A DNA stretch of 64,000 nucleotides from Methylococcaceae bacterium UBA975 (GCA_002292375.1 DBBV01000010.1:92017-156016), one strand, 5' to 3'; positions 35,155 through 44,436 are shown, counted from the first letter of the stretch. Notes: generated by a model not told the origin, from the sequence alone. Numbers and translations: made by a program.

Positions 35155-35844
35155 TTAAGCACGGGCAAAGGCCCATATTTCAACCCGTTTAACCCCTGCT
35201 TTTTTTAAGGTCCGTGCCACTTCATTGGCGGTTGAGCCGGTGGTAACAACATCGTCTATTACAGCAACGAAAGAGGGTGTTGTTTTGCCGATATAGCTGA
35301 AAGCGTTACGTATGTTTTTGCGCCTTTTAACGGCACTTAATGACGCTTGGTCGTGTGTGTTAATCACTCGGTGTAGGTGTTTTTCAATCAGTGGCACGTT
35401 GAGCTTTTTATGCACATAATGGCTAATCAATTCCGCCTGATTAAAACCCCTTTCAGATAGACGTTTTGGGTGTAAGGGGACCGAGAGCAGTGCCTCTGGT
35501 TGATGCCCAAGCTTGTCAAAGTGCCGCGCCATTAAGGTCCCCATAACTCTCGCACAGTGGTACTGCTTATTAAACTTAAGCGAATGTATGAGAAATTTGG
35601 CCAAAGCATGGTAGGGATAAAGCGTTATTATTTTGTCGTAATACGGTGTTTTTTTTAAACAGCGACCGCAGGTGTTAGCATTAATCGTCAGCGCAATACC
35701 ACACACCATGCAGGTGGTTTCGAGCGCAGGCATATCGGCTAAGCAGCGTGGGCATAAATCAAGGTCGTGATCAGCTGTTTGCTGGCAGATTAAACAGGTG
35801 GGGGGATACAGCAGGAGTTGTATTAATTTTGACCAGTTGTTCAT
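35155..35844 (-). CDS. ComF family protein (phosphoribosyltransferase-like, GntX-type)
   Basis: A 229-residue member of the ComF/GntX group, related to a competence factor that helps DNA uptake in Gram-positive and some Gram-negative bacteria. The N-terminal zinc ribbon has CLIC and three more CxxC pairs (CPRC, CMVC, CGRC), and the C-terminal half is a phosphoribosyltransferase fold with the VAVIDDVVTTGST motif. The ATG at 35844 gives the typical length; an upstream TTG at 35868 would overlap the -35 box of the bio promoter. Divergence from bioB matches E. coli-like neighbourhoods, where comF-type genes lie by bio genes. Confidence 0.88.
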   Translation of the reverse strand: MNNWSKLIQLLLYPPTCLICQQTADHDLDLCPRCLADMPALETTCMVCGIALTINANTCGRCLKKTPYYDKIITLYPYHALAKFLIHSLKFNKQYHCARVMGTLMARHFDKLGHQPEALLSVPLHPKRLSERGFNQAELISHYVHKKLNVPLIEKHLHRVINTHDQASLSAVKRRKNIRNAFSYIGKTTPSFVAVIDDVVTTGSTANEVARTLKKAGVKRVEIWAFARA

Positions 35845-35861
35845 TTTTTCTAGAAAACGCT

Positions 35862-35889
35862 TTGACAAGCCTGCCCCCTAAGGTAATAT
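35862..35889 (+). promoter_or_regulatory. Sigma-70 promoter of the bioBFHCD operon
   Basis: A consensus TTGACA at 35862-35867 is 16 bp from TAATAT at 35884-35889; the ATG of bioB is at 35927 after an AGGT ribosome site. A small dyad GTAAT-N5-ATTAC (35909-35923) covers the ribosome site, but it does not match the BirA operator of enteric bacteria. Confidence 0.65.
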
Positions 35890-35926
35890 GACCGCTTGAT
35901 TAAGTGTTGTAATTAGGTATTACCGT

Positions 35927-36922
35927 ATGAGCATATCACCAGATGTTAGCAGTCAGCAAAAAAGAGCTGTCGTGCGTATTATGAAAAAACAATGGTCCCT
36001 GGATAAAATCCAGGCGCTGTTTGACTTGCCCTTTAATGATTTATTGTTCAAAGCGCAGACTATTCATCGTGAAAACTTTGATCCTAATGCGGTGCAAATC
36101 AGTACTTTACTGAGTATTAAAACGGGCGCGTGTCCGGAAGACTGCTCGTATTGCCCGCAAAGCGTTCGCTACGATACAGGGTTAGAAAAAGAAGCCTTAA
36201 TGGAAATTCAGGCAGTAGTCGATGCGGCCAAAGCGGCTAAAGAAAATGGCGCGAGTCGTTTTTGCATGGGTGCAGCTTGGCGTAGCCCAAAAGATCGCGA
36301 CCTAGATAAGGTGACCCGTATGGTTGAAGAAGTGAAGGCCTTAGGTATGGAAACCTGTGTCACACTGGGTATGCTTGAAGAAAGCCAGGCAAAACGTTTA
36401 AAAGATGCGGGGCTTGATTACTACAACCATAATATTGACACCTCTGAAGAGTATTACAGTGAAGTGATTACGACACGTAGCTTTCAAGACAGGCTAGATA
36501 CCTTAGATACCGTTCGTGATGCGGGGATTAATGTTTGTAGTGGTGGCATTGTGGGCATGGGCGAGGAAATTGTTGACCGCGCAAAAATGTTACAGACCTT
36601 GGCGAACATGGAGCACCCACCGGAAAGCGTGCCAATCAATCAATTAGTACAGGTTGAAGGGACGCCCTTAGATGGCGTTGAATCGATTGATTCTTTAGAG
36701 TTTATAAAAACCATCGCAGTGGCACGAATTTTAATGCCCAAATCACAAGTTCGCTTGTCAGCGGGCCGTAGTGAGATGAGTGATGAAATGCAAGCGATGT
36801 GTTTTTTTGCCGGCGCCAATTCAATTTTTTATGGTGATCAATTATTGACCACTGAAAACCCCTCTGAAAGCGCGGATCATCAGTTGTTTAAACGTTTAGG
36901 GCTACACCCCGCAACGGTATAG
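35927..36922 (+). CDS. bioB: Biotin synthase
   Basis: BioB is a radical SAM enzyme that inserts sulfur into dethiobiotin. The radical-SAM cysteines are 69, 73 and 76 (CPEDCSYC). The [2Fe-2S] sacrificial sulfur cluster ligands are visible in [18 protein letters not shown] and [12 protein letters not shown], with the arginine in VRLSAGR. Length 331 residues is slightly shorter than the E. coli 346. It is the first gene of a five-gene bioBFHCD operon that makes all late steps plus the pimeloyl module. Confidence 0.97.
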   Translation: MSISPDVSSQQKRAVVRIMKKQWSLDKIQALFDLPFNDLLFKAQTIHRENFDPNAVQISTLLSIKTGACPEDCSYCPQSVRYDTGLEKEALMEIQAVVDAAKAAKENGASRFCMGAAWRSPKDRDLDKVTRMVEEVKALGMETCVTLGMLEESQAKRLKDAGLDYYNHNIDTSEEYYSEVITTRSFQDRLDTLDTVRDAGINVCSGGIVGMGEEIVDRAKMLQTLANMEHPPESVPINQLVQVEGTPLDGVESIDSLEFIKTIAVARILMPKSQVRLSAGRSEMSDEMQAMCFFAGANSIFYGDQLLTTENPSESADHQLFKRLGLHPATV

Positions 36923-36930
36923 ATCAATTG

Positions 36931-38088
36931 ATGGAACCATGGGATCTATCGGGTCAGCTTGATGGTTTAAAACAGCAGCAACTGTATCGCTCGCGACAAG
37001 TTATTGAAGGGCCGCAAGGCGCTCAAGTGCGCATAGCAGGTGCTTGGTTCGATAACTTTTCAAGTAACGACTACTTAGGCCTAGCTAATCACCCCGACGT
37101 CATAAAGGCTTTTCAGCACGCGGCTGGTCAATATGGCGTTGGCAGCGGATCGGCGCATTTGATTTGTGGCCATAGCGCAGAACACCATGCATTAGAGGAA
37201 GAGTTGGCCGATTTTACTGGGCGCCAACGCGCGCTGGTTTTTTCGACGGGGTATATGGCCAATATGGGTGCTATTGCATCGTTGGTGGGTAAAAATGATG
37301 AGGTGTTTCAGGATAAGCTCAATCATGCCTCGTTGATCGATGGCGCGTTAATCTCTGGGGCTCAATTTAAGCGATACCCGCACGGTGACTTAAAGCGTTT
37401 GGGTCAATTGTTGGCACAGTCAACGAGTAAAAAGAAACTTATCGCGAGTGACGGTGTATTTAGTATGGATGGGGATGAAGCCAATGTGGTTGAGTTAGCC
37501 TCTATGGCGCAACAATCGACATCACTGTTGATGATTGATGACGCGCACGGGATTGGTGTGCTGGGTCAGCGTGGTGGTGGTTTGTTGGAAAAGCTGGGTT
37601 TGAACTCACAGCAGGTCCCTATTTTGATGGCTACCTTAGGTAAAAGCCTAGGTACCGCTGGAGCTTTTATAGCAGGCGATGAGGCGCTGATTGAAACATT
37701 AATTCAGCGCGCGCGCAGTTATATATTTACCACGGCAATGCCGTCTGCCACCATGGCGGCAACCCGAGTGAGTTTGAAAGTGTGTCAACAAGATACGTGG
37801 CGGCGTGAAAAATTAGCGGCTTTAGTCGCTCAGTTTAGGCGCGGTGCTGAGCAATTAGGTTTGCAATTAATCGCGTCAACGACACCCATTCAGCCGATTA
37901 TCTTAGGCAGTAACCAGGCGGTTATGTTGGCCGCAGAACGGTTAAAAAAACACAATATTTTAGTGGGCGCTATACGTCACCCAACGGTCGCTAAGGGTAG
38001 CGAACGTCTGCGTATTACCTTTTCTGCTAGTCATACCGAGCAACAGCTTGATCGCTTACTGTCTGCACTAGAAGGGTTGGCTCAGTGA
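36931..38088 (+). CDS. bioF: 8-amino-7-oxononanoate synthase
   Basis: BioF is a PLP enzyme that condenses pimeloyl-ACP with alanine. The 385-residue protein shows the alpha-oxoamine synthase marks: NDYLGLANHPDV, SGSAHLICGHSAEHHALE, DDAHGIGVLG, and the PLP lysine in ATLGKSLGTAGAF. The ATG at 36931 is preceded in frame by a TTG codon. The gap to bioB is 8 bp, and the stop overlaps the GTG start of bioH in a GTGA tetranucleotide. Confidence 0.96.
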   Translation: MEPWDLSGQLDGLKQQQLYRSRQVIEGPQGAQVRIAGAWFDNFSSNDYLGLANHPDVIKAFQHAAGQYGVGSGSAHLICGHSAEHHALEEELADFTGRQRALVFSTGYMANMGAIASLVGKNDEVFQDKLNHASLIDGALISGAQFKRYPHGDLKRLGQLLAQSTSKKKLIASDGVFSMDGDEANVVELASMAQQSTSLLMIDDAHGIGVLGQRGGGLLEKLGLNSQQVPILMATLGKSLGTAGAFIAGDEALIETLIQRARSYIFTTAMPSATMAATRVSLKVCQQDTWRREKLAALVAQFRRGAEQLGLQLIASTTPIQPIILGSNQAVMLAAERLKKHNILVGAIRHPTVAKGSERLRITFSASHTEQQLDRLLSALEGLAQ

Positions 38089-38867
38089 TTGAACTAAACT
38101 TACAGACGTTCGGCAGTGGTCCCGCTCTGGTGTTAATCCACGGCTGGGCGATGAATTCCATGGTTTGGAAGAGCTTGTTGGATGAGTTAAAAAAAACCTA
38201 TCAAATAATCTGTGTCGAGTTACCGGGTCATGGGAAGAGTCAATACGCAGAGGCCTGGCAATTAGAGGACTTGTTGCCGTCGATGGCCGAACAGTTGCCG
38301 GAACGTTGCAGTATTTTAGGCTGGTCACTGGGAGGCATGGTATCGCTAGCATATGCAGATCGCTACCCCTCCCGTGTCGATAAATTAATCATGTTGGCTA
38401 GCTCGGCTAAGTTTGTGCAATCTAAAGATTGGACCAGTGCCCAACCGAAGGAGACCTTGACGCTTTTTTCACAAGGCTTAATGGGTGACTCATTTGCTGC
38501 CATTCGACGCTTTCTGATGTTGCAAACCCAGGGTATTGGGTCGGCAAAAAAACTTAATCTGTTGCTGAGAAATGTGCTTAAAACGGGTGGGGAAGCGTCT
38601 AAAAATGGCCTTAAAAGTGGTTTAGATATCCTGCAATATATCGATCTGCGTGCCGCGTTAAAAAACATCAAGCTACCTGTGCTAATGATTATGGGTGGTA
38701 AAGACCAATTGGTACCGGCAGCCGCGGGAAAGGCGTCACTCGATATTAATGAGAGCATTGATTTGACGATGATAGACGAGGCCTCGCACGTCCCGTTTTT
38801 GTCGCACCCATCGGACGTACTGCAGGCAATTAAGCAATTTATGTCATATGAGTTAGGTGGGAAATGA
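38085..38867 (+). CDS. bioH: Pimeloyl-[ACP] methyl ester esterase
   Basis: BioH removes the methyl group from pimeloyl-ACP methyl ester, ending the BioC-started fatty-acid detour. The 260-residue alpha/beta hydrolase has the oxyanion segment IHGWAMNS, the nucleophile elbow GWSLGGM with Ser 81, the acid residue in MGGKDQLVP and the catalytic His in DEASHVPFLSHP. The start is a GTG that overlaps the bioF stop; the stop overlaps the bioC start by 4 nt. Operon position between bioF and bioC strengthens the call. Confidence 0.94.
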   Translation: MIELNLQTFGSGPALVLIHGWAMNSMVWKSLLDELKKTYQIICVELPGHGKSQYAEAWQLEDLLPSMAEQLPERCSILGWSLGGMVSLAYADRYPSRVDKLIMLASSAKFVQSKDWTSAQPKETLTLFSQGLMGDSFAAIRRFLMLQTQGIGSAKKLNLLLRNVLKTGGEASKNGLKSGLDILQYIDLRAALKNIKLPVLMIMGGKDQLVPAAAGKASLDINESIDLTMIDEASHVPFLSHPSDVLQAIKQFMSYELGGK

Positions 38868-39673
38868 GTGTGTGTAGGGCCGTCATGCCAAAAATAGATA
38901 AAGCCTTGGTGCAGCAATCATTTGACCTTGCATCTACGTCATACCATCAGTTTACTGGCTTGCAGCGGCTTATTGGTGACCGTTTAATCGACCAACAAAA
39001 AGAAAGCGTCGTTGAGGCGTTAACAGTCCTTGATGTTGGCTCGGGTACGGGGTATTTAACGCGAAAATTGAGCCAATTAAAGGGCCTAAAACATTTGTAT
39101 GCATTGGATATTTCAACGGCCATGTTGAACCAAACCGAGTTAAACACAAGAGGTTTAAACTTAACCGCACGTATCTGTGCAGACGCGGAACAGTTGCCAT
39201 TACAAAGTGCGAGCGTTGATGCGATCTATTCCAATCTTGCGTATCAATGGTGTTCAGAATTACAACAAGCATTTGAAGAGTCTAATAGGGTGTTGCGTCA
39301 GCACGGCCTGTTTGCTTTTAGCACGTTTGGTGAAAAAACCTTAATTGAATTAAAAAATGCCTGGCGTTCAGTTGATCAAGCAGTCCATGTTAATACCTTT
39401 ATCGACCAGCAAACAATTGAGCGCTACGTAGAAAGGGCTGGGTTTAGTGAGATTGTGGTGCGGAGCGAAGATATTGTGGTGCATTACCAAACACCCATGC
39501 AACTGATGTTGGAGCTAAAAGGGATGGGTGCACATAATATAAACCCAGGCAGGAATGTGGGCTTAACTGGGGTTGGTGGTTTTAAGCGCATGATGCAAAC
39601 GTATGAGTTGATGCGTACTGAAAAAGGAATTCCTGCGACTTTTCAGGCGGTGTATGGCTATGCAAAAAAATAA
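38864..39673 (+). CDS. bioC: Malonyl-[ACP] O-methyltransferase
   Basis: BioC methylates malonyl-ACP so that the fatty-acid machinery can elongate it towards pimelate. The 269-residue protein is a class I SAM methyltransferase with motif I VLDVGSGTGYLT, LYALDISTAML and the YSNLAYQWCSELQQA strand-loop typical of BioC, then MGAHNINPGR near the C terminus. The ATG at 38864 overlaps bioH; a second ATG at 38885, preceded by AGGG, is an alternative start that would drop seven residues. Next gene: bioD after 30 bp. Confidence 0.94.
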   Translation: MSVCRAVMPKIDKALVQQSFDLASTSYHQFTGLQRLIGDRLIDQQKESVVEALTVLDVGSGTGYLTRKLSQLKGLKHLYALDISTAMLNQTELNTRGLNLTARICADAEQLPLQSASVDAIYSNLAYQWCSELQQAFEESNRVLRQHGLFAFSTFGEKTLIELKNAWRSVDQAVHVNTFIDQQTIERYVERAGFSEIVVRSEDIVVHYQTPMQLMLELKGMGAHNINPGRNVGLTGVGGFKRMMQTYELMRTEKGIPATFQAVYGYAKK

Positions 39674-39703
39674 TGTTCGTTAGGATGCATCGAGAGACAC
39701 AGG

Positions 39704-40402
39704 ATGGATAAAGGTTATTTTATTACCGGAACTGATACCGATGTAGGTAAAACCTTTGTTGCTGCCGAATTACTAAGAGCCTTAGGCGAAGCGGGTTTGC
39801 GTACTTCTGGCTTTAAGCCGGTTGCCTCAGGTAGCGCATGGGTCGATGGGCGTTTGTGTAATCAAGACGCACTAGCATTAATGGCTGAATCGTCAGTCAA
39901 AATACCTTATGAGCTTGTTAATCCGTACTGCTTTGAGCCCGCTATTGCACCGCATATTGCGGCAAAACGCGTTGATACGGCGATAGATTTTTCGGTTATA
40001 AGCGCTCATTTTGAGAGGCATTTGGCCGTATCTGATGTCGTGGTTGTAGAGGCTGCTGGCGGTTGGAAGGTGCCGCTAAACGATGCCAAGGGGGTGGATG
40101 ACTTGGCCTACACATTAGGGTTGCCAGTTATTTTAGTGGTCGGTTTAAAGCTGGGTTGCATTAATCATGCGTTATTAAGCGAGCAGGCAATTCTAGATCA
40201 AGGATGTCACCTAGCAGGTTGGGTTGGAAATAGCCTGAGTGAAAGATTTGAGGCGAAAAGCGACAATATAAAGACCTTGAAACAAAGAATGAAATCACCC
40301 TGCTTAGGGGTGCTTGAGTATCAAGTCAACGGTGAACACGTCGGCATAGAATCGAGAAGAAATATGTCTGGCGTACTTGATTGTTTGGGTGTTTTTCGTT
40401 AA
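39704..40402 (+). CDS. bioD: Dethiobiotin synthetase
   Basis: BioD closes the ureido ring of dethiobiotin with ATP and CO2. The 232-residue protein begins with the P-loop TGTDTDVGKTFVAAELLRAL and continues with the lysine in GFKPVASG and VVVEAAGGWKVPLND. It is the last gene of the bio operon. No clear terminator follows; a 189 bp gap leads into the cytochrome oxidase genes. bioA, the remaining pathway gene, is not in the window. Confidence 0.95.
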   Translation: MDKGYFITGTDTDVGKTFVAAELLRALGEAGLRTSGFKPVASGSAWVDGRLCNQDALALMAESSVKIPYELVNPYCFEPAIAPHIAAKRVDTAIDFSVISAHFERHLAVSDVVVVEAAGGWKVPLNDAKGVDDLAYTLGLPVILVVGLKLGCINHALLSEQAILDQGCHLAGWVGNSLSERFEAKSDNIKTLKQRMKSPCLGVLEYQVNGEHVGIESRRNMSGVLDCLGVFR

Positions 40403-40591
40403 ATTGCACGGCAATAAATGCCTTTGATCAAAAAAGGTATAAAATTACGGAATATAACGACAAGAAGGTCGATCAGCAGTTTATGATTGAGAGGACTATT
40501 AACTCTTTAAGTAAACAGGGCAATAGCGACCGGTATTAGGTATATCTGTCAATTAAGTTTAAAGTACAAAAAATTAAGGGAGACTGTTTCT

Positions 40592-41734
40592 GTGAATAAA
40601 CTAAAGCAATTATTTGCTGGTGGCGCATTGTTGACATTTATGTCGAGCGTTGCACATGCAGAGTATGGGCTGAACATGCCTGTCGGTGTAACCGAAACAA
40701 GCCGTCAGGTTTATGATTTGCATATGCTGATCCTTTGGGTTTGTGTGGCGATCGGCGTAGTTGTTTTTGGTGCCATGATTTGGTCGATGATCTTTCATCG
40801 TAAATCTAAGGGTGCAGTAGCCTCTCAGTTCCACGAAAGTATGACAGCAGAAGTTGTTTGGACGGTGGTGCCGTTTATTATTCTGATTGTGATGGCTATT
40901 CCAGCGACCAAAGTATTGATTGATATGCACGATGCTTCAGAAGCAGATATGTCTATTAAGGTAACAGGTTACCAATGGAAATGGCGCTACGAATATATTG
41001 GCGAAGATGTTGACTTTTTTAGTTCGCTCGATGCAGCCAGTAATGAAGCGCGCCAAGTTGGCTCCAAGATCGACCCTTCAACGGTGGATAATTATTTGCT
41101 CAACGTTGATCGTCCTTTGGTTATTCCAGTAGGTAAGAAGGTACGTTTCCTATTAACAGCGAGTGATGTTATTCACGCCTGGTGGGTACCTGATTTTGGT
41201 TGGAAAAAAGACGCGATTCCTGGTTTTATTAACGAGGCTTGGGTAAAGGTTGATGAGCCTGGTGTCTATCGTGGGCAGTGCGCTGAGCTTTGCGGACGTG
41301 ACCATGGTTTTATGCCAATTGTAGTAGAAGTAAAGTCAGAAGCAGATTATGCCATTTGGTTAGCCGCTCAAAAAGGTGAAGAGGTGGTGGCTAAAATGGA
41401 AGCTGAAGTGGCCCTAGTAGAAGGCCTTACGGCGGATGACCTGATTCAGAAAGGCGAAGAGGTCTATCGCGCTAATTGTGTGGCTTGTCACCAAATGAAA
41501 GGTGAAGGCATCGCAGGCGTTTTCCCCGCTATTAGTGGCAGTGCTCTCGTTAACGGCCCAATGGATGCACAAATTGATATGGTGATGAACGGTAAGGTCG
41601 GCACTGCGATGGTCGCATTTAAAAATCAACTGAACGATGTAGAGCTTGCTGCAGTTATTACGTATCAACGTAACTCACTCGGCAATAGCGTCGGTGACTC
41701 AGTACAACCATCTGCTATCGCAGCATTAAGATAA
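40592..41734 (+). CDS. coxB: Cytochrome c oxidase subunit II with fused cytochrome c domain
   Basis: Subunit II accepts electrons from cytochrome c at the CuA centre. The 380-residue protein has a signal peptide with likely cleavage after Ala 23, two membrane helices near 43-67 and 88-108, a cupredoxin domain with CuA ligands Cys 230, Cys 234, His 238 and Met 241 plus His 195, and a C-terminal cytochrome c domain with CVACH at 296-300. This makes it a caa3-type subunit. The start is a GTG with AAGGGAG upstream. It opens the oxidase cluster. Confidence 0.96.
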   Translation: MNKLKQLFAGGALLTFMSSVAHAEYGLNMPVGVTETSRQVYDLHMLILWVCVAIGVVVFGAMIWSMIFHRKSKGAVASQFHESMTAEVVWTVVPFIILIVMAIPATKVLIDMHDASEADMSIKVTGYQWKWRYEYIGEDVDFFSSLDAASNEARQVGSKIDPSTVDNYLLNVDRPLVIPVGKKVRFLLTASDVIHAWWVPDFGWKKDAIPGFINEAWVKVDEPGVYRGQCAELCGRDHGFMPIVVEVKSEADYAIWLAAQKGEEVVAKMEAEVALVEGLTADDLIQKGEEVYRANCVACHQMKGEGIAGVFPAISGSALVNGPMDAQIDMVMNGKVGTAMVAFKNQLNDVELAAVITYQRNSLGNSVGDSVQPSAIAALR

Positions 41735-41750
41735 TTAGGAGAAAGAGATA

Positions 41751-43334
41751 ATGACGACTGTTACAGCAGACACACACGACGATCATCACGATCACGGTCC
41801 AGCTAAAGGTTTTATGCGTTGGGTTACAACGACTAACCACAAAGACATTGGTACGCTTTACCTAATTTTCTCACTGGTAATGTTTATGGTCGGCGGTGCC
41901 ATGGCTATGGTAATCCGTTTAGAGTTATTCCAACCAGGTTTGCAATTTGTTGACCCGGGTTTTTTCAATCAAATGACGACGGTTCACGCCCTCGTGATGA
42001 TTTTTGGCGCAGTGATGCCGGCTTTTGTTGGCTTAGCTAACTGGATGCTACCCATTATGGTCGGTGGACCAGACATGGCGTTACCAAGAATGAATAACTG
42101 GAGTTTCTGGATTCTACCCTTTGCATTTGCCATGTTATTGTCAACCTTCTTTATGGATGGCGGGGCAGCAGCAGGCGGCTGGACACTGTATCCACCACTG
42201 GTTTTACAAGGTGGTAATGGCTTTCCCTATATGATTTTTGCGATTCATATGATGGGTATCTCATCGGTAATGGGCGCGATCAATGTTATCGTAACCATAT
42301 TAAATATGCGCGCACCCGGCATGACCTTGATGAAAATGCCGCTATTCGTATGGACATGGTTCATTACGGCTTATTTGTTAATTGCCGTGATGCCCGTATT
42401 AGCCGGCGCAGTGACGATGTTGCTAACGGATAGGTTTTACGACACCTCATTCTTTAGTGCTGCAGGCGGTGGTGACCCGGTATTGTTCCAACATATTTTT
42501 TGGTTCTTTGGCCACCCAGAAGTGTATATTTTGATCCTACCTGCCTTTGGAGTAGTGTCTTCAATCATTCCCACCTTTGCGCGTAAACCTTTATTTGGTT
42601 ATAGCTCGATGGTGTATGCAACGGCTTCAATTGCATTCTTATCGTTTATTGTTTGGGCTCACCATATGTTTACGGTGGGTATGCCTATTGAGGGTGAGTT
42701 GTTCTTTATGTATGCAACCATGTTGATTGCTGTGCCTACTGGCGTGAAGGTATTTAACTGGATCTCTACCATGTGGAAAGGCTCAATGACGTTTGAAACG
42801 CCAATGTTATTTTCCATTGGTTTTGTCATTATGTTTACCATTGGTGGATTTTCTGGGTTAATGCTTGCCATTGCACCGGCTGATTTTCAATACCATGACA
42901 CCTATTTTGTTGTCGCTCATTTCCATTACGTATTAGTGACCGGAGCAATCTATTCGATTATGGCTGCGGCCTACTATTGGTTGCCTAAATGGACCGGTAA
43001 TATGTATAACGAAAAAATGGGGCAATGGCATTTTTGGTTGTCGACTGTTTCAGTTAATGTCTTGTTTTTTCCGCAACACTTCTTGGGATTAGCGGGTATG
43101 CCTCGCCGAATTCCAGATTACTCTGTTCAGTTCGCCGAATTTAATATGTGGTCTAGTATCGGCGGCTTTGCATTTGGTTTGTCGCAAGTGTTTTTCTGTT
43201 ATATCGTTTATAAAACGATTAAAGGTGGCGAAAAAGCAACGGACCAAGTTTGGGAAGGTGCTGAAGGCTTAGAATGGACCTTGTCGTCACCGCCGCCGTA
43301 CCACAGCTTTACAACGGCGCCTGAGATTAAATAA
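41751..43334 (+). CDS. coxA: Cytochrome c oxidase subunit I
   Basis: Subunit I holds heme a and the heme a3-CuB oxygen-reducing centre. The 527-residue protein has about twelve membrane helices. Visible ligands are the His in VHALVMIFG, the His-Tyr crosslink motif in GHPEVYILILP, the CuB histidines in WAHHMFTVG, and HDTYFVVAHFHYVL with the heme a3 and heme a histidines. The AGGAGA ribosome site is 7 bp before the ATG. The proton-channel residues of the A family (GHPEVY) are present. It is followed by a hairpin and a small membrane peptide gene. Confidence 0.97.
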   Translation: MTTVTADTHDDHHDHGPAKGFMRWVTTTNHKDIGTLYLIFSLVMFMVGGAMAMVIRLELFQPGLQFVDPGFFNQMTTVHALVMIFGAVMPAFVGLANWMLPIMVGGPDMALPRMNNWSFWILPFAFAMLLSTFFMDGGAAAGGWTLYPPLVLQGGNGFPYMIFAIHMMGISSVMGAINVIVTILNMRAPGMTLMKMPLFVWTWFITAYLLIAVMPVLAGAVTMLLTDRFYDTSFFSAAGGGDPVLFQHIFWFFGHPEVYILILPAFGVVSSIIPTFARKPLFGYSSMVYATASIAFLSFIVWAHHMFTVGMPIEGELFFMYATMLIAVPTGVKVFNWISTMWKGSMTFETPMLFSIGFVIMFTIGGFSGLMLAIAPADFQYHDTYFVVAHFHYVLVTGAIYSIMAAAYYWLPKWTGNMYNEKMGQWHFWLSTVSVNVLFFPQHFLGLAGMPRRIPDYSVQFAEFNMWSSIGGFAFGLSQVFFCYIVYKTIKGGEKATDQVWEGAEGLEWTLSSPPPYHSFTTAPEIK

Positions 43335-43341
43335 AACGAGT

Positions 43342-43361
43342 CGCCCAGTGAAAACTGGGCG
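43342..43361 (+). other. RNA hairpin with GAAA loop after coxA
   Basis: A perfect 8 bp stem CGCCCAGT / ACTGGGCG encloses a GAAA (GNRA) tetraloop, 7 bp after the coxA stop. No T run follows, so it is more likely an mRNA stabiliser or processing element at the coxA 3' end than a terminator. Confidence 0.6.
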
Positions 43362-43373
43362 TAATATATCAAA

Positions 43374-43475
43374 ATGGATCAACAGAAAAAAAAGAATGTC
43401 ATAGCAGTCGTTATACTGATATCTATTGCTACTGCATTTTATTTAGGTTCGTTTGTATTTTTAACCAATAATTAG
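43374..43475 (+). CDS. Small single-helix membrane protein, probable cytochrome oxidase small assembly protein
   Basis: A 33-residue open frame between coxA and coxC. It begins with a very basic stretch (MDQQKKKN) and then one hydrophobic helix of about 20 residues (VIAVVILISIATAFYLGSFV), predicting an inner-membrane protein with the N terminus inside. Short proteins of this size and shape lie at this point in many proteobacterial oxidase clusters and are annotated as small oxidase assembly proteins. There is no strong ribosome site, so translation may be coupled to the preceding transcript. Too short for usual gene callers. Confidence 0.6.
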   Translation: MDQQKKKNVIAVVILISIATAFYLGSFVFLTNN

Positions 43476-43526
43476 CAACACTAGATAACTTGTTAATTAA
43501 AAAATTAAACTGAAATAGGTAACCAT

Positions 43527-44390
43527 ATGTCTTCAGAAAACGCGTATTACGTTCCCCACGATGCTAAATGGCCAATTGTTGGTTCTATTGGCTTGACCCT
43601 GTTTTTAGGCGGATTTGCTGGCCAACTAAATGGGACTAGCATGGCAGCTAATGTCATGATTATTGGGTTTTTAGTGCTGGTTTATATGATGTTTGGTTGG
43701 TTTGGTGATGTGATTAATGAAAGTGAATCAGGCACCTACAAAAAACTAGAAGACGTGTCTTTCCGCATGGGGATGATCTGGTTTATCTTTTCCGAGGTCA
43801 TGTTTTTTGCCGCGTTCTTCGGAGCACTTTATTATATCCGTGTGTTCTCAGTGCCTTGGTTGGCGGGTGAGGGTTCGGGTGCCACTACCAATGAGTTTAT
43901 ATGGAGTGGTTTCGAAGCTGTTTGGCCAACTAATGGTCCAGCCGCAGTGGGTGGCGAGTATGAAAAAATGGGTGCATGGGGTCTTCCTGCGATCAATACC
44001 TTCATTCTTTTGACCAGTGGTGCTACTGTCACTTGGGCGCACTGGGGTTTGGTTGCCAACAAACGTAAACAGTTAATTATGGGTTTGGCGGCTACTGTAC
44101 TACTCGGTTTTATTTTTGTTGGATTACAAGCCTTAGAATACAGCCATGGTTACAATGAACTCAATTTAACAATGGGCTCAGGTATTTATGGGTCAACCTT
44201 TTATATGTTGACGGGTTTCCATGGTTTTCACGTGACGGTTGGTGCCATCATGTTGTTGGTTATGCTAGTTCGCAGTATTAAAGGGCATTTTACGCCAGAG
44301 AATCACTTTGCATTCGAAGCGGCCGCTTGGTATTGGCACTTTGTTGATGTTGTTTGGTTAGGCTTGTTTATATTTGTTTACTGGCTGTAG
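43527..44390 (+). CDS. coxC: Cytochrome c oxidase subunit III
   Basis: Subunit III is a structural membrane subunit that stabilises the catalytic core. The 287-residue protein has seven hydrophobic helices, the FRMGMIWFIFSEVMFFAAFFGA segment with the conserved Glu, HGFHVTVGAIMLLV and the C-terminal AAAWYWHFVDVVWLGLFIFVYWL. In most related clusters ctaG/cox11 precedes coxC; here only the 33-residue peptide does. A strong terminator follows at 44406. Confidence 0.96.
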   Translation: MSSENAYYVPHDAKWPIVGSIGLTLFLGGFAGQLNGTSMAANVMIIGFLVLVYMMFGWFGDVINESESGTYKKLEDVSFRMGMIWFIFSEVMFFAAFFGALYYIRVFSVPWLAGEGSGATTNEFIWSGFEAVWPTNGPAAVGGEYEKMGAWGLPAINTFILLTSGATVTWAHWGLVANKRKQLIMGLAATVLLGFIFVGLQALEYSHGYNELNLTMGSGIYGSTFYMLTGFHGFHVTVGAIMLLVMLVRSIKGHFTPENHFAFEAAAWYWHFVDVVWLGLFIFVYWL

Positions 44391-44405
44391 TCAGAATGGT
44401 TTTTT

Positions 44406-44436
44406 AAAAAAGGCGCTACTGTGTAGCGCCTTTTTT
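44406..44436. terminator. Bidirectional Rho-independent terminator between coxC and the twin-TM gene
   Basis: GGCGCTAC (44412-44419) and GTAGCGCC (44423-44430) form a perfect 8 bp stem with a 3-nt loop, flanked by six A and six T, so it can terminate transcription on both strands. On the minus strand the stem overlaps the last codons and the stop (44416-44418) of the neighbouring gene. Confidence 0.93.

Noticed and set aside
35909..35923. GTAAT-N5-ATTAC dyad before bioB as a BirA or BioR operator
   Set aside because: It matches neither the BirA operator of enteric bacteria nor the BioR consensus, and it lies over the ribosome site rather than the promoter.
41500..41740. A truncated cytochrome c gene after coxB
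   Set aside because: The CVACH motif is in frame with coxB and is its fused C-terminal domain, as in caa3-type subunits II.
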